The notes under the pieces are model-generated. The model was given only the letters and a program-made list of their open reading frames with translations, was not told where the DNA came from and did not search any database. The position numbers and the translations under genes were made by a program. Shown piece by piece: positions 25,081 through 33,169 of a stretch of DNA of 64,000 nucleotides; position 1 is the stretch's first letter, and each line of letters starts with the position of its first letter. Location of the stretch: contig DLGF01000021.1 of the NCBI GenBank assembly GCA_002482545.1, positions 10,113 to 74,112 of the forward strand, given 5' to 3'. This DNA comes from Sporomusaceae bacterium UBA7701 (lineage in GTDB: Bacteria > Bacillota > Negativicutes > Sporomusales > UBA7701).

Positions 25081-25107
25081 AGCGCCTCCGGTGAGGCGCT
25101 TTTTTTT
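25081..25107 (+). terminator. Rho-independent terminator
   Basis: AGCGCCTC and GAGGCGCT form a stem with a short CGGT-containing loop, followed by eight T. Confidence 0.92.
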
Positions 25108-25117
25108 GCGGCAAGAA

Positions 25118-25145
25118 AAGAACTCCGTCGATTGACGGAGTTCTT
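25118..25145 (-). terminator. Terminator of the HD-GYP gene
   Basis: AAGAACTCCGTC and GACGGAGTTCTT form a perfect 12-bp stem with a 4-base loop. On the minus strand it runs into TTCTTG. Confidence 0.8.
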
Positions 25146-25156
25146 GCTATAGGCCG

Positions 25157-26179
25157 CTATTCGGCAATAAGTTCGGTAATGGTCAGATTGGGTTTCAACA
25201 CCAGATCGACATCCGTATGGCCATAGTCATCGATCAGCCTGACGACCGGACGCAACGGAAAATGAATACGATTGCCGATCACATAGGCGGTGCGGCCCGT
25301 ATTCAGGCGAATGAGGCTCCCCACGGGAAAAATCGCCACGGTGTTCAGAAAGGCCCGCAACAGATTGAGATCGAACTGGGCGTTGCCGCCGGCCATCATC
25401 TGCTCGATCACTTCCTGGCGCGGCAGGCGGTCTTTGGTGGCGGCGCTTATGGCATTATCAAAGTAGTTGGTTATGGCAACCAGCCGGGACAGGGGATGAA
25501 TATCCTTGGCCGGCAGCCCCTTCGGGTGGCCGGAGCCGTCAAAGGCCTCGTGGTGTTCCGCGGCGATGCGGGCCACCACGGTGTTTAAATTACTTCTAAG
25601 CAAGAGCTCCCGCCCGAAAACGGTATGGAGAAACGCCTTATCCCTGTCGGTCGGCGGCAGCATGGATTTGCCCAGATCGTGGAGCAGCGCGCCGAGAGCC
25701 AAGTCCCGCAGATTACGGTGATCAAACTTCAGATACAGGCCGGTGATGACCGAGAGCAAGCACACGTTTACCGCATGCTGGGCTTCATCCTCGCTGGGCA
25801 GGCGCACCTGAAGGTTAACGGCCTCGTCAATCTGGACGGCTGCCTCGGCAATAACATCGTCCACCACTGAGTTGAGTTTGTCCAGGCTGGCGGCCGGTGG
25901 TTTAAAATTCAGAATATCGGCGGCTTTCATCCGGAATAAGTCGCTGAAACAATCCCTGAGTTCCCAGCGAAGCTCTTTGCGGATGATCTGGTTATGCTTC
26001 AACGACTCGGCATAAGGGTCGTGCACGCTGAGACGGCGGACGCCCAACCGCTTCAACCGAGCAATGTACGTTCTGGTAAGGGCTATTCCTTTTTCGAGTA
26101 ACAGATTGCCGCGCTCATCGAACACGTCCTGCGCGAGGACCATGCCAATCCCGGCGTCTTCCATCCGCACGTTGCTCAC
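25157..26179 (-). CDS. HD-GYP domain protein, probable cyclic di-GMP phosphodiesterase
   Basis: A 340-residue protein. The N-terminal third is a DUF3391-like or linker region (GMVLAQDVFDERGNLLLEKGIALT). The C-terminal half is the HD-GYP catalytic domain: QHAVNVCLLS, the metal-binding LLHDLGKSMLP, and EHHEAFDGSGHPKGL, where the usual GYP reads GHP. All metal-binding His/Asp positions I can identify are kept, so it may be active. It is the only candidate c-di-GMP hydrolase here to oppose the GGDEF protein at 13641. GTG 26179 follows AAAGGCG. It has its own terminator. Confidence 0.85.
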   Translation of the reverse strand: MSNVRMEDAGIGMVLAQDVFDERGNLLLEKGIALTRTYIARLKRLGVRRLSVHDPYAESLKHNQIIRKELRWELRDCFSDLFRMKAADILNFKPPAASLDKLNSVVDDVIAEAAVQIDEAVNLQVRLPSEDEAQHAVNVCLLSVITGLYLKFDHRNLRDLALGALLHDLGKSMLPPTDRDKAFLHTVFGRELLLRSNLNTVVARIAAEHHEAFDGSGHPKGLPAKDIHPLSRLVAITNYFDNAISAATKDRLPRQEVIEQMMAGGNAQFDLNLLRAFLNTVAIFPVGSLIRLNTGRTAYVIGNRIHFPLRPVVRLIDDYGHTDVDLVLKPNLTITELIAE

Positions 26180-26661
26180 CGCCTTTCCCTTGGTGTCGTT
26201 TCGTGTAGGAAATTGTAGTTTATATACATACGCTAATAAAATCCACCCAGCGATGCATTCATAACCTATAGACTATTTCGACGGGGGAATCGCTTTATCC
26301 CCCAAAATATAGTATTTAGAATTAATCTGATGAATGTATATTTTATAGTAAACAAATGAATAAATATTCAAAATTTAATTGGGGAGTTTAGGGTTGAAAG
26401 CTCATATACAACGGATGTTTTGCGCATTTTGACGAAGCCGTCGATTTTTGTAGGAATCTGGTTTCATATACAGTAATTATACATCGCCCCATAGGGCTCA
26501 GGTATTCCTTTTAGTCCTGTTTTTATGGGACCAAAGTCTTATATTTGCCCGGCGGGCATCCAGGCTCCTGCCGGCCCCGGCTACAATCTGGCCGGACGCA
26601 TATTACCTCCGTGATTGGTACAACCTATTTTATGGTGAAACCGGAAAGGAGGGGGATTGAA
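26180..26661. other. AT-rich intergenic region upstream of coat genes
   Basis: About 480 bases with no convincing gene. It contains small hairpins (for example GGGGGAT...ATCCCCC around 26284-26304 and a GCCGG-rich fold around 26549-26595) and must hold the divergent promoters of the HD-GYP and coat genes. The coat genes would be expected to use a sporulation sigma factor, but I cannot assign boxes with confidence. Confidence 0.4.
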
Positions 26662-26859
26662 ATGCTGTCAGCCAAAGAGTTAATGCATCTCGAAGACTTC
26701 TTGTCGATGGAGCAGGCCAATGTCAAGACGCTGAACCATTTTGCCAATGAACTGCAAGACAACCAAGCCAAACAACTGCTGCAACAATTAGCGCAAAAGA
26801 ATCAGCAGAACTTTCAGACGATCAGTAAACACTTGAATGCCGGTCAAAACTTACAGTAA
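26662..26859 (+). CDS. Small spore-coat-associated protein
   Basis: A 65-residue helical protein rich in Gln, Asn and Leu (MLSAKELMHLEDFLSMEQ start) that precedes a CotF-family gene. The ribosome site AAAGGAGGGGG is very strong. The pattern of a tiny helical partner plus a CotF-like protein is common in spore-forming Firmicutes, so I infer a coat or forespore role. It would be expressed late in sporulation in the mother cell. Confidence 0.7.
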   Translation: MLSAKELMHLEDFLSMEQANVKTLNHFANELQDNQAKQLLQQLAQKNQQNFQTISKHLNAGQNLQ

Positions 26860-26871
26860 GAGGTGAGGAGC

Positions 26872-27201
26872 ATGGCACAAATGTCCGGACAGGGCCAAAC
26901 AGGCCAACAAAACCAAATGAACGGCCAGGGCATGCAGCTCGCCGATCGCGATTTGCTGCAGGTATGCCTCAACGAGACCAAACACCTGGCGTCGTCGCTC
27001 AACATTTACATTCAGGAAGCCACGAGCGACCAACTCCGGCGTGACTATATGAGCGTCTTGGGAGATGTCTACAGTCAGGAAAAACAAATCTTTGACCTGA
27101 TGCAACAAAAAGGGTACTATAACGTTAAAAACGCCAACCCGCAAGATATCACTCAAGCCCAGAGCAAGTTCAGCGGCCAGTCCCAGCAAGGCATGCAATA
27201 G
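26872..27201 (+). CDS. CotF family spore coat protein
   Basis: A 109-residue protein with a Gln/Gly/Met-rich head and a four-helix ferritin-like core typical of CotF (DRDLLQVCLNETKHLASSLN, YMSVLGDVYSQEKQIFDLMQQKGYYN). ATG 26872 is preceded by AGGTGAGGAG. It follows the small coat protein by 12 bases and shares its transcript. A strong terminator follows. Together they support endospore formation in this organism. Confidence 0.85.
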   Translation: MAQMSGQGQTGQQNQMNGQGMQLADRDLLQVCLNETKHLASSLNIYIQEATSDQLRRDYMSVLGDVYSQEKQIFDLMQQKGYYNVKNANPQDITQAQSKFSGQSQQGMQ

Positions 27202-27235
27202 CCTAGGGAAGGCTGCCAACGCAGGAGCCGAAACA

Positions 27236-27276
27236 TAAAAATGCCTCGCTGCCAAAGCGCAGCGGGGCATTTTTAT
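27236..27276 (+). terminator. Terminator after the coat genes
   Basis: AAAATGCCTCGCTG and CAGCGGGGCATTTTT form a long stem with an 8-base loop and a U-tail. Confidence 0.92.
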
Positions 27277-27295
27277 GTTTATTTTCCGCGGGCAC

Positions 27296-27325
27296 TTGAC
27301 AGCATTTCCCGAAAACGAGTAAAAT
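27296..27325 (+). promoter_or_regulatory. Sigma-A promoter of perR
   Basis: TTGACA (27296-27301), 18-bp spacer, TAAAAT (27320-27325). AT-rich sequence at 27328-27360 (ATATACTTAGATAACGATTT) could contain a degenerate Per/Fur box for autoregulation. Confidence 0.7.
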
Positions 27326-27387
27326 AAAAATAAATATACTTAGATAACGATTTTCCATTACTACTTATTCAAAGGAGGACCTCGGCT

Positions 27388-27813
27388 ATGGAAGAACAAA
27401 TTACCGCGTTGCTTCGCGACAGAGGGTTCAAGGTGACGCCCCAGCGGTTGGCAATTTACCAGGTCCTGGCTAACAGCAGAGCCCATCCCAGCGCTGAAAT
27501 GATTTTCAGTCAGCTTCAGCCGGCGTATCCCACTATGAGTCTGGCGACCGTTTACAAAACCGTGGAAATTCTCCGCGAAATCGGGCTTATCCAGATTCTG
27601 AACACGGGGGAAGATAGTTTCCGCTATGATGCCGATACCAGCATGCATTCCCACATCCGTTGCCTGGAGTGCGGGCGGGTGGATGACTTGTATGATGTTG
27701 AATCGGCAGGCTTTGTGAAGGACGTGGCTAAAAAGACCCCGTACCGCCTGACCGGCCAGCAGTTTTACTTTTACGGCATCTGTCCGGCCTGCCAGGATAA
27801 AAAGATTAATTAG
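27388..27813 (+). CDS. perR: Fur family peroxide/metal regulator (PerR-like)
   Basis: A 141-residue Fur-family repressor. The N-terminal winged helix (VTPQRLAIYQVLANS, MSLATVYKTVEIL) is followed by the metal-binding dimer domain. Structural zinc site CLEC (92, 95) and CPAC (132, 135) are intact. Regulatory metal ligands are H33, an Asp in YDADTS (81/83), H87 and H89, with Asp rather than Glu in the RVDDLYD region, which favours PerR over Fur. PerR senses H2O2 by iron-catalysed His oxidation. A peroxiredoxin selenoprotein lies 6 kb away and is a plausible target. It has its own strong promoter. Confidence 0.85.
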   Translation: MEEQITALLRDRGFKVTPQRLAIYQVLANSRAHPSAEMIFSQLQPAYPTMSLATVYKTVEILREIGLIQILNTGEDSFRYDADTSMHSHIRCLECGRVDDLYDVESAGFVKDVAKKTPYRLTGQQFYFYGICPACQDKKIN

Positions 27814-27827
27814 TCTGGGGAGAACGG

Positions 27828-27857
27828 GCAATGGCTGCCTGGGAAGTCAGCCATTGC
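27828..27857 (+). other. Hairpin in the perR-deoC intergenic region
   Basis: GCAATGGCTG and CAGCCATTGC form a perfect 10-bp stem with a 10-base loop, 15 bases after perR. It has no U-tract and may be an RNA-stability element. Confidence 0.5.
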
Positions 27858-27957
27858 GGGGGTGCCAGCGAGGGCGCTGCCGCCCGGGCAAACGCCCCGA
27901 ATGCGGGGCGCCGAAAGAGAAAATCGAAAAACAGGGTTAGCGTTCAGCGCTCCCAAG

Positions 27958-27985
27958 ACCCGGCTTTAGCCGGGTTTTGATTTTT
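27958..27985 (+). terminator. Terminator between perR and deoC
   Basis: ACCCGGC-TTTA-GCCGGGT followed by TTTGATTTTT, 58 bases before deoC. Confidence 0.75.
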
Positions 27986-28042
27986 ACAGGAAAGTGCGCG
28001 ATACTCGCCGAAATAGATAGCCACGAAGAGGGAGGGGTAATT

Positions 28043-28681
28043 ATGGATTTGGCCAAGTACATTGACCATACGCTTTTGAAGGCCGATGCTACGGTGGACG
28101 ACGTGGCGGCGCTTTGCGCGGAGGCGGCCGAGCATGGCTTCGCCGCCGTATGTGTAAATCCGGTTTATGTCGACATGGCGGCTCATTTACTGGCCGGCAC
28201 CGGGGTTAAAGTGGCGACAGTGGTCGGATTTCCCCTGGGCGCGACCTTCACGGAGGTCAAGGTGCTGGAGACCCGGGCGGCGGTGCTGCGCAAGGCCGAC
28301 GAGATCGATATGGTGATGAACATCGGAGCGGCGAAGGCCGGCCAGTGGGACGCCGTGACCGAGGACATCCGCCAGGTGGTTGCGGCGGCGGAAGGCCGGC
28401 CGGTCAAAGTGATCCTGGAAACGGCGCTCTTGACCGCCGACGAGAAGCGGCGGGGCTGCGAAGCCAGTCTGGCGGCCGGAGCCTGTTTCGTCAAGACCTC
28501 CACCGGGTTCGGGCCGGGCGGGGCGACGGTTGAAGATGTCGGCCTCCTCAAGGCTGTGGTGGGCGATCGGGCTGGGATAAAAGCCTCCGGAGGCATCCGC
28601 ACTCAAGAGCAGGTCGTGGCGATGATCGCAGCCGGGGCTACGCGGATCGGCACAAGTGCCGGGGTCGCGCTGACAAGATAG
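28043..28681 (+). CDS. deoC: Deoxyribose-phosphate aldolase
   Basis: Cleaves 2-deoxyribose 5-phosphate to glyceraldehyde-3-phosphate and acetaldehyde in deoxynucleoside breakdown. Class I aldolase features are MDLAKYIDHTLLKADAT at the start, VVGFPLGAT, the Schiff-base Lys in CFVKTSTGFGPGGAT and the proton-relay Lys in GIKASGGIRT. It has 212 residues, full length. ATG 28043 follows GAGGGAGGGG. No other deo genes are adjacent. Confidence 0.95.
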   Translation: MDLAKYIDHTLLKADATVDDVAALCAEAAEHGFAAVCVNPVYVDMAAHLLAGTGVKVATVVGFPLGATFTEVKVLETRAAVLRKADEIDMVMNIGAAKAGQWDAVTEDIRQVVAAAEGRPVKVILETALLTADEKRRGCEASLAAGACFVKTSTGFGPGGATVEDVGLLKAVVGDRAGIKASGGIRTQEQVVAMIAAGATRIGTSAGVALTR

Positions 28682-28718
28682 TTTACATAAAATACCGATA
28701 GGCAAGGCCTTCCCCCTG

Positions 28719-28727
28719 TGCTATAAT
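28719..28727 (+). promoter_or_regulatory. Extended -10 promoter before the metalloprotease gene
   Basis: TG-C-TATAAT at 28719-28727 with only a weak -35 (TAGGCA, 28699-28704). It lies about 40 bases before the ATG. Confidence 0.45.
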
Positions 28728-28766
28728 GGGTACTTGCATGTTCCCACAGGGAGAGGAGGGAGGTCT

Positions 28767-29615
28767 ATGCGCAAGATGTTGGTACTGGAAACGGTCGCCG
28801 TTGTCCTGCTGGCGCTCGCCGCCGTCGTATTCATCCAGCCGCCGGTCCGGACGCAGATGTGGGTATACCCGCTCGTGCGACAAGCCGCGCAGGCAAAGCT
28901 GAACTATGAGACGCGCGAAATGCTGGTTTATGAAACAACACACTTTACAATTAAATATACAGCTCAGGATGCCGATACGGTCGGCATGGTGGCTGACGCC
29001 GCGGAGCGGGCTTACGGTCCGGTCACCCAGGCGCTGGACTTCACTCCGGCCGGTAAACCGATGGTGGTGATTTACCCGGATCGGCAAAAGCTCAACAAGG
29101 TTTTCGGCTGGTCGGGCGACCAAAGCGCTATGGGCGTGTACTGGGGCGGGGTTATCCAGGTCTTGTCGCCCCATGCCTGGCTGAAGTCGGAGTCCCCGGA
29201 GGAGTTTGTCCGCTCGGGCCCCATGGCCCATGAACTGACCCATCTGGTGCTGGACTACAGGACCCGCGGCAATTATCCCCGGTGGTTTACCGAGGGCTTA
29301 GCCCAATATGTGGAGTACAAAGTGAACGGTTACGAGTGGCGGACGGCGAACAATTCGCTCACAGGCGATTTATACAGCCTGGAACAGCTCGATGAGCAGT
29401 TTGACGACCTGCCCAATCAGGCCCTGGCCTACCGGGAGTCGCTGGCCGCCGTGCGCTATCTCGCTGAAGGCCCTGAGGGCAACAAGCTGCCGGCCGTGGT
29501 CGACGCCCTGCAAAACGGCCACAGGCTCGAGGCCGCGCTGACCGATAAGCTGGGCATCAGTTACCGGGACTATGAAACCGCCTGGCGGAACTGGGCTGCA
29601 GCCACCATGATTTAA
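28767..29615 (+). CDS. Membrane-linked zinc metallopeptidase (peptidase MA-like)
   Basis: A 282-residue protein with one N-terminal hydrophobic helix (about 5-23), so it is secreted or anchored outside the membrane. The zinc site is MAHELTHLVLD (HExxH) with the third ligand Glu in WFTEGLAQYVEY, the gluzincin arrangement of the peptidase MA family. The N-terminal half (HFTIKYTAQDADTVGMVADAAERAY) is the usual companion region. ATG 28767 follows GGAGGGAGG. It is monocistronic, with a strong terminator. Its substrate is unknown. Confidence 0.82.
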   Translation: MRKMLVLETVAVVLLALAAVVFIQPPVRTQMWVYPLVRQAAQAKLNYETREMLVYETTHFTIKYTAQDADTVGMVADAAERAYGPVTQALDFTPAGKPMVVIYPDRQKLNKVFGWSGDQSAMGVYWGGVIQVLSPHAWLKSESPEEFVRSGPMAHELTHLVLDYRTRGNYPRWFTEGLAQYVEYKVNGYEWRTANNSLTGDLYSLEQLDEQFDDLPNQALAYRESLAAVRYLAEGPEGNKLPAVVDALQNGHRLEAALTDKLGISYRDYETAWRNWAAATMI

Positions 29616-29620
29616 TCGGC

Positions 29621-29660
29621 AAGAGGAGATGTACCATCGGTACATCTCCTCTTGTGTTTT
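29621..29660. terminator. Bidirectional terminator
   Basis: AAGAGGAGATGTACC and GGTACATCTCCTCTT form a perfect 15-bp stem with a 3-base loop, followed by GTGTTTT. It is shared with the convergent small gene at 29661. Confidence 0.9.
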
Positions 29661-29861
29661 CTATTCCTCTGGTTCGGTGTCGCGTTTTCCCATGCCGTCC
29701 CAGATTTGGCGGATATATTCGGTGATTTTCTCGTTTTGGGCGGTTATCCTATTCTGGCCGTCTCTGAGAGGCTGCAGTTCCTGACGCAAGAGTTCCATGG
29801 CGTGCCTGGCGATCTTATCGTAAGTAGACGCGCGCGGTTTTCTTTTCTGACTGAAAGGCAT
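29661..29861 (-). CDS. Hypothetical 66-residue protein
   Basis: A small, charged, mostly helical protein beginning MPFSQKRKPRASTYDK and ending in an acidic tail. The central part (ELLRQELQPLRDGQNRI) could form a coiled coil. A clear GGAGGTAAGA site precedes the ATG. I do not recognise a family. It is divergent from the hydrogenase cluster and convergent with the metallopeptidase gene. Confidence 0.65.
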   Translation of the reverse strand: MPFSQKRKPRASTYDKIARHAMELLRQELQPLRDGQNRITAQNEKITEYIRQIWDGMGKRDTEPEE

Positions 29862-29992
29862 ATTCTTACCTCCTATTTTCGTCTACTACATACTATGACG
29901 CTGCTTGTCGATGGGTTACCCCCGGGGGCTAATGCATAAACCCGGAGAAAGTGGGAATGTTACATGGATGAAAATAGAAAGGGAGGCGTTGC

Positions 29993-30511
29993 GTGAACAG
30001 TCAACGTATATTGCTGGTGGGCGGACTGATGCTGTTCCTTCTCAGCCTGGGCTACGGCCTGTTCTACGATGGTTTTATCCTCCATGCCCAGCATCACTCC
30101 TTGCTGTATAACCTTGATATGGCTCTCAACATGGCGGCGAAGGGCGATATAACCATGGCCAGCTCCTTTGCCGGCCAATTCGGGGCGGAAAGCGAGACCC
30201 GCGACATCCAGGCGAGGATTCCGCTCCACCTGGCTCTGGCGGGAGCCGTGACGGCGGTACCCCTGTGGCTGGCTCCCAAGCTTACGATCAGTGAACGAAT
30301 GAAAAGAATCATGGCGTTGTTTATCGTCTCCGGCGGAATGACCCTGGCCGCGGGAGACTTTATCCGGGTGGAGACAGCCGCGACCGGCCTCGGCTATTAT
30401 CTTGTCCTCGCCGGTTATAGCTGGACGGCGCTCGGTGTATTGGGCTATTTTCTCTATGCGGCTCTTCACTTCTGGCTTCATGAGGAAGATACCCGCTCGC
30501 GGCGGGGATGA
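29993..30511 (+). CDS. Four-TM membrane protein, candidate membrane partner of the NiFe hydrogenase
   Basis: A 172-residue protein with four hydrophobic helices (about 6-26, 75-93, 105-123 and 133-157). The stop codon overlaps the ribosome-site region of the hydrogenase small-subunit gene 1 base away, so the three genes form one operon. It is not a recognisable HyaC-type cytochrome b. Histidines occur in an N-terminal HAQHHS and a C-terminal HFWLHEED, which could be heme or quinone ligands, but I see no canonical spacing. GTG 29993 follows GAAAGGGAGG. Its role as electron or anchoring subunit is inferred from position only. Confidence 0.7.
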   Translation: MNSQRILLVGGLMLFLLSLGYGLFYDGFILHAQHHSLLYNLDMALNMAAKGDITMASSFAGQFGAESETRDIQARIPLHLALAGAVTAVPLWLAPKLTISERMKRIMALFIVSGGMTLAAGDFIRVETAATGLGYYLVLAGYSWTALGVLGYFLYAALHFWLHEEDTRSRRG

Positions 30512-30512
30512 C

Positions 30513-31757
30513 ATGCTGTCGCGCCGGAAGTTTATCCAGCTATGCATGTCGTCGGCCCTGACCTTGAGCCTGAGCGACGCCCTGACGCCGGTCCTGCGAC
30601 AGGCTCAGGCCGAAACGCGCGCTGAGAAACCGCCCGTCATCTGGCTGGAACTGGGGTCCTGCACCGGAAATACCATTTCCCTGGATAACGCCGTCAACCC
30701 GAGTTTACGGCAGTTTCTGGATGAAACGATCGACCTCCGGTACCACTGGACGTTCAATGCCGCCCAGGGCGAGCAGGCCGTCGCAGCGATGCTTGAGACG
30801 GTCGCCAGGGACGCGGGGAAATTCTGGCTGGTCATCGAAGGGTCAGTCATGACGGCTGACAACGGCCGGTATAACGAAATTTTTGCGAGGAACGGCGAGA
30901 TGATCACCGGACTGGCGGCTTTACAAGAGTTCGCACCCCAGGCCCGCTATGTCATCGCCGTCGGCGACTGCGCCTGCTACGGCGGGCCTGCCGCCGCCCA
31001 CCCCAATCCCGGCGGCGCCAAGGGGGTGTGGGATGTCGTTACCGACAAGCTCATCATTAACATTCCGGGCTGCCCGGCTCACCCCGACTGGATGACCGGC
31101 ACCTTCAGCCATCTTGCGCTTTACGGGCTTCCGGAGCTGGATGCCTATCAGCGGCCCAAGATGTTCTTCGGCCGGACGATCCACGAACTTTGCCAACGCC
31201 GCCAGCAGTTCGAGGACGGCATCTTCGCCGCCTTTCCCGGCGAGGACGGCTGCCTCTACCGGGTGGGCTGCAAGGGGCCGGTGACCCATGCCGATTGCCC
31301 GCTCAGGCAATGGAACCACTATATAAACTGGCCGGTAAAAGCGGGGACTCCCTGCATTGGCTGCGCCAGCCCCCATTTCCCTGACGGCATGATGCCCTTT
31401 TATAACCACCTTCCGGATATACAGACTCCCGCCGTGACCGTAAACATCAAAAAGGTGGGGGCTGCCTTTGCCGCCCTGGGAATCGGGGCGGTCGGCACCC
31501 ATTTGGTCGCCGGGATCTGCGCCCGGAGGATTCACAAGCACTATCTTGACGGGACGAAGCCCAGTGATCCGACGCCGCCGGAAACTCTCGAACAGGTGCG
31601 TCAGGAGCTGGATGACCTCATTCGCCAGCAAAACGCCCTCCTAAGCGAAGCCAAACAGCTCGAGCGTCCGCAAAGAAAGCCCCGCCGCCGGAAATCCCTG
31701 CTGAAGAGGGCTCTGAGCTTTTGGCATACCGAGGATAAGGACGGAAAGGGTAAGTAG
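30513..31757 (+). CDS. NiFe hydrogenase small subunit, Tat-exported
   Basis: The iron-sulfur subunit of a group 1-like uptake NiFe hydrogenase, 414 residues. It opens with a twin-arginine signal (LSRRKFIQL), so the enzyme works outside the membrane. The proximal-cluster loop reads LELGSCTGNTIS: Cys50 is present but the second Cys of the usual CxxC is Asn53. Other ligands follow: AVGDCACYGG, IPGCPAHPDW, then distal/medial cluster residues in RTIHELCQRR, CLYRVGCKGP, ADCPLRQW and PCIGCASPHFPD. Near the C-terminus there is a TM helix (about 313-338) and then a 69-residue coiled-coil and basic tail, an unusual extension. It lacks a separate cytochrome b but follows a 4-TM gene. Confidence 0.92.
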   Translation: MLSRRKFIQLCMSSALTLSLSDALTPVLRQAQAETRAEKPPVIWLELGSCTGNTISLDNAVNPSLRQFLDETIDLRYHWTFNAAQGEQAVAAMLETVARDAGKFWLVIEGSVMTADNGRYNEIFARNGEMITGLAALQEFAPQARYVIAVGDCACYGGPAAAHPNPGGAKGVWDVVTDKLIINIPGCPAHPDWMTGTFSHLALYGLPELDAYQRPKMFFGRTIHELCQRRQQFEDGIFAAFPGEDGCLYRVGCKGPVTHADCPLRQWNHYINWPVKAGTPCIGCASPHFPDGMMPFYNHLPDIQTPAVTVNIKKVGAAFAALGIGAVGTHLVAGICARRIHKHYLDGTKPSDPTPPETLEQVRQELDDLIRQQNALLSEAKQLERPQRKPRRRKSLLKRALSFWHTEDKDGKGK

Positions 31758-33146
31758 ATGACGAGAAAGGTTATATTTCCCGTCACCCGGGTCCATGAAC
31801 CGCTCCGCGTTGATGTGGAGATCGAGGGCGGCCGGGTTGTGGACGCCTGGGTGAGTTCCCTGCTCTTCCGGGGGTTCGAACCCATCATGGCGGGGCGTGA
31901 TCCAAGGGACGCCTCGCTGTTTCTGCAACGCATCTGCGGCATTTGCTCGACCGCCCACGCCATAGCCGCAGCCATGGCGCAGCAGGAAGCTTTCGGCGTG
32001 GTGCCGACTCCGAACGGGCAATTGCTGACCAACCTCATATTCGCCGCCGATCTCATCCAAAACCACCTGCGGCATTTCTATGTCCTGGTGCTGTACGACT
32101 ATGTGGCCGGCCCGGCAGTGCCGCCTTTTATCCCCCGTCCCAAGGGCGACTTCCGGTTGCCCCCAAAAACGAACGACGAACTGTCGCAGCACGGCGTGAA
32201 GGGCATCGAAATGGCGGTGAGAGCCCATGAGATGCTGGCGGTCTTCGGCGCCAAGGCGCCGCACCAACAGACCATCATGGCCAGCGGGGTGACCGAGCAG
32301 GCGACTTCGGAGCGGATCATGGCTTACCGGGCCGTCCTCCGCGAAATTAAACACTTTGTGGAGACGGTCTATCTCGCAGATGTTTTGACCATTGCCGAGT
32401 ACTATAAAGACTACTACGACATCGGCGCCGGCTACGGCAACCTTTTGTCCTACGGCATGTTTCCCCAGCCCGCGACCGGCCGGAGGGCCATCGGGGCCGG
32501 AGTCGTCATCGGGAAGAACGCCACGGAAAACCTCGACGGCGGTCAAATCACGGAGAATATTCATTACAGCTGGTACCGGGACGCCGGCGAAACCCGGCAC
32601 CCGGGCGAAGGGGAAACCCAACCCGACCGCGACAAGGCCGAGGCCTACAGCTGGATCAAAGCGCCCCGCTACAGGGGACTGGCCTTTGAAGGCGGTCCGC
32701 TGGCCAGGGCCTGGATCGATAATGACTGGCGGCGGGGGATATCGGTTATGGACAGGATTATTGCCCGGGCGCGGGAGACGCTGAAGGTCTGCAGGCTGGC
32801 CGAACAATGGCTAGCCGAGCTTGCTCCCGGGGGACCGACCCTCAGGCCCTTTGAGCCGCCTCCCCAAGGCGCCGGAGTCGGCCTGACCGACGCCATGCGC
32901 GGTCCCCTCGGCCATTGGTTCAGCTATCAGGAGGGAAAGATCCGCCGCTATCAGATTATCACCCCCACCACCTGGAACTTCTCGCCCCGGGACGCGTCCG
33001 GCAAGCGCGGCGCGGCGGAGGAAGCGCTGATCGGGACGCCGGTGGCCGATCCGGATAGCCTGATTGAAGTGGGCCGGGTCGTACGGTCCTTTGATCCCTG
33101 CTTTACCTGCGCGGTCCATGCCTATCCTGCGGGCAGGATGCGGTAG
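31758..33146 (+). CDS. NiFe hydrogenase large subunit
   Basis: The catalytic subunit holding the Ni-Fe(CN)2CO centre, 462 residues. The L1 motif is GRDPRDASLFLQRICGIC with Cys60 and Cys63. The L2 motif is SFDPCFTCAVH with Cys448, Cys451 and His454. All four nickel ligands are Cys, not selenocysteine. Only eight residues (AYPAGRMR) follow the final His, whereas the peptide removed by maturation protease is usually about 15 residues. No HyaD-type protease or hyp gene is in the window. The start codon directly follows the small-subunit stop. A 20-bp hairpin ends the operon. H2 oxidation at the cell surface is the likely direction. Confidence 0.94.
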   Translation: MTRKVIFPVTRVHEPLRVDVEIEGGRVVDAWVSSLLFRGFEPIMAGRDPRDASLFLQRICGICSTAHAIAAAMAQQEAFGVVPTPNGQLLTNLIFAADLIQNHLRHFYVLVLYDYVAGPAVPPFIPRPKGDFRLPPKTNDELSQHGVKGIEMAVRAHEMLAVFGAKAPHQQTIMASGVTEQATSERIMAYRAVLREIKHFVETVYLADVLTIAEYYKDYYDIGAGYGNLLSYGMFPQPATGRRAIGAGVVIGKNATENLDGGQITENIHYSWYRDAGETRHPGEGETQPDRDKAEAYSWIKAPRYRGLAFEGGPLARAWIDNDWRRGISVMDRIIARARETLKVCRLAEQWLAELAPGGPTLRPFEPPPQGAGVGLTDAMRGPLGHWFSYQEGKIRRYQIITPTTWNFSPRDASGKRGAAEEALIGTPVADPDSLIEVGRVVRSFDPCFTCAVHAYPAGRMR

Positions 33147-33169
33147 GCAGGCAACGGACGCGCCCGGAG

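Noticed and set aside
26180..26661. A cyclic di-GMP or other riboswitch before the HD-GYP or coat genes
   Set aside because: I could not find the conserved core of any riboswitch class; only small unrelated hairpins are visible.
31758..33146. Selenocysteine in the NiFe hydrogenase large subunit
   Set aside because: All four nickel ligands are encoded by Cys codons (RICGIC and DPCFTC) and no in-frame UGA occurs.
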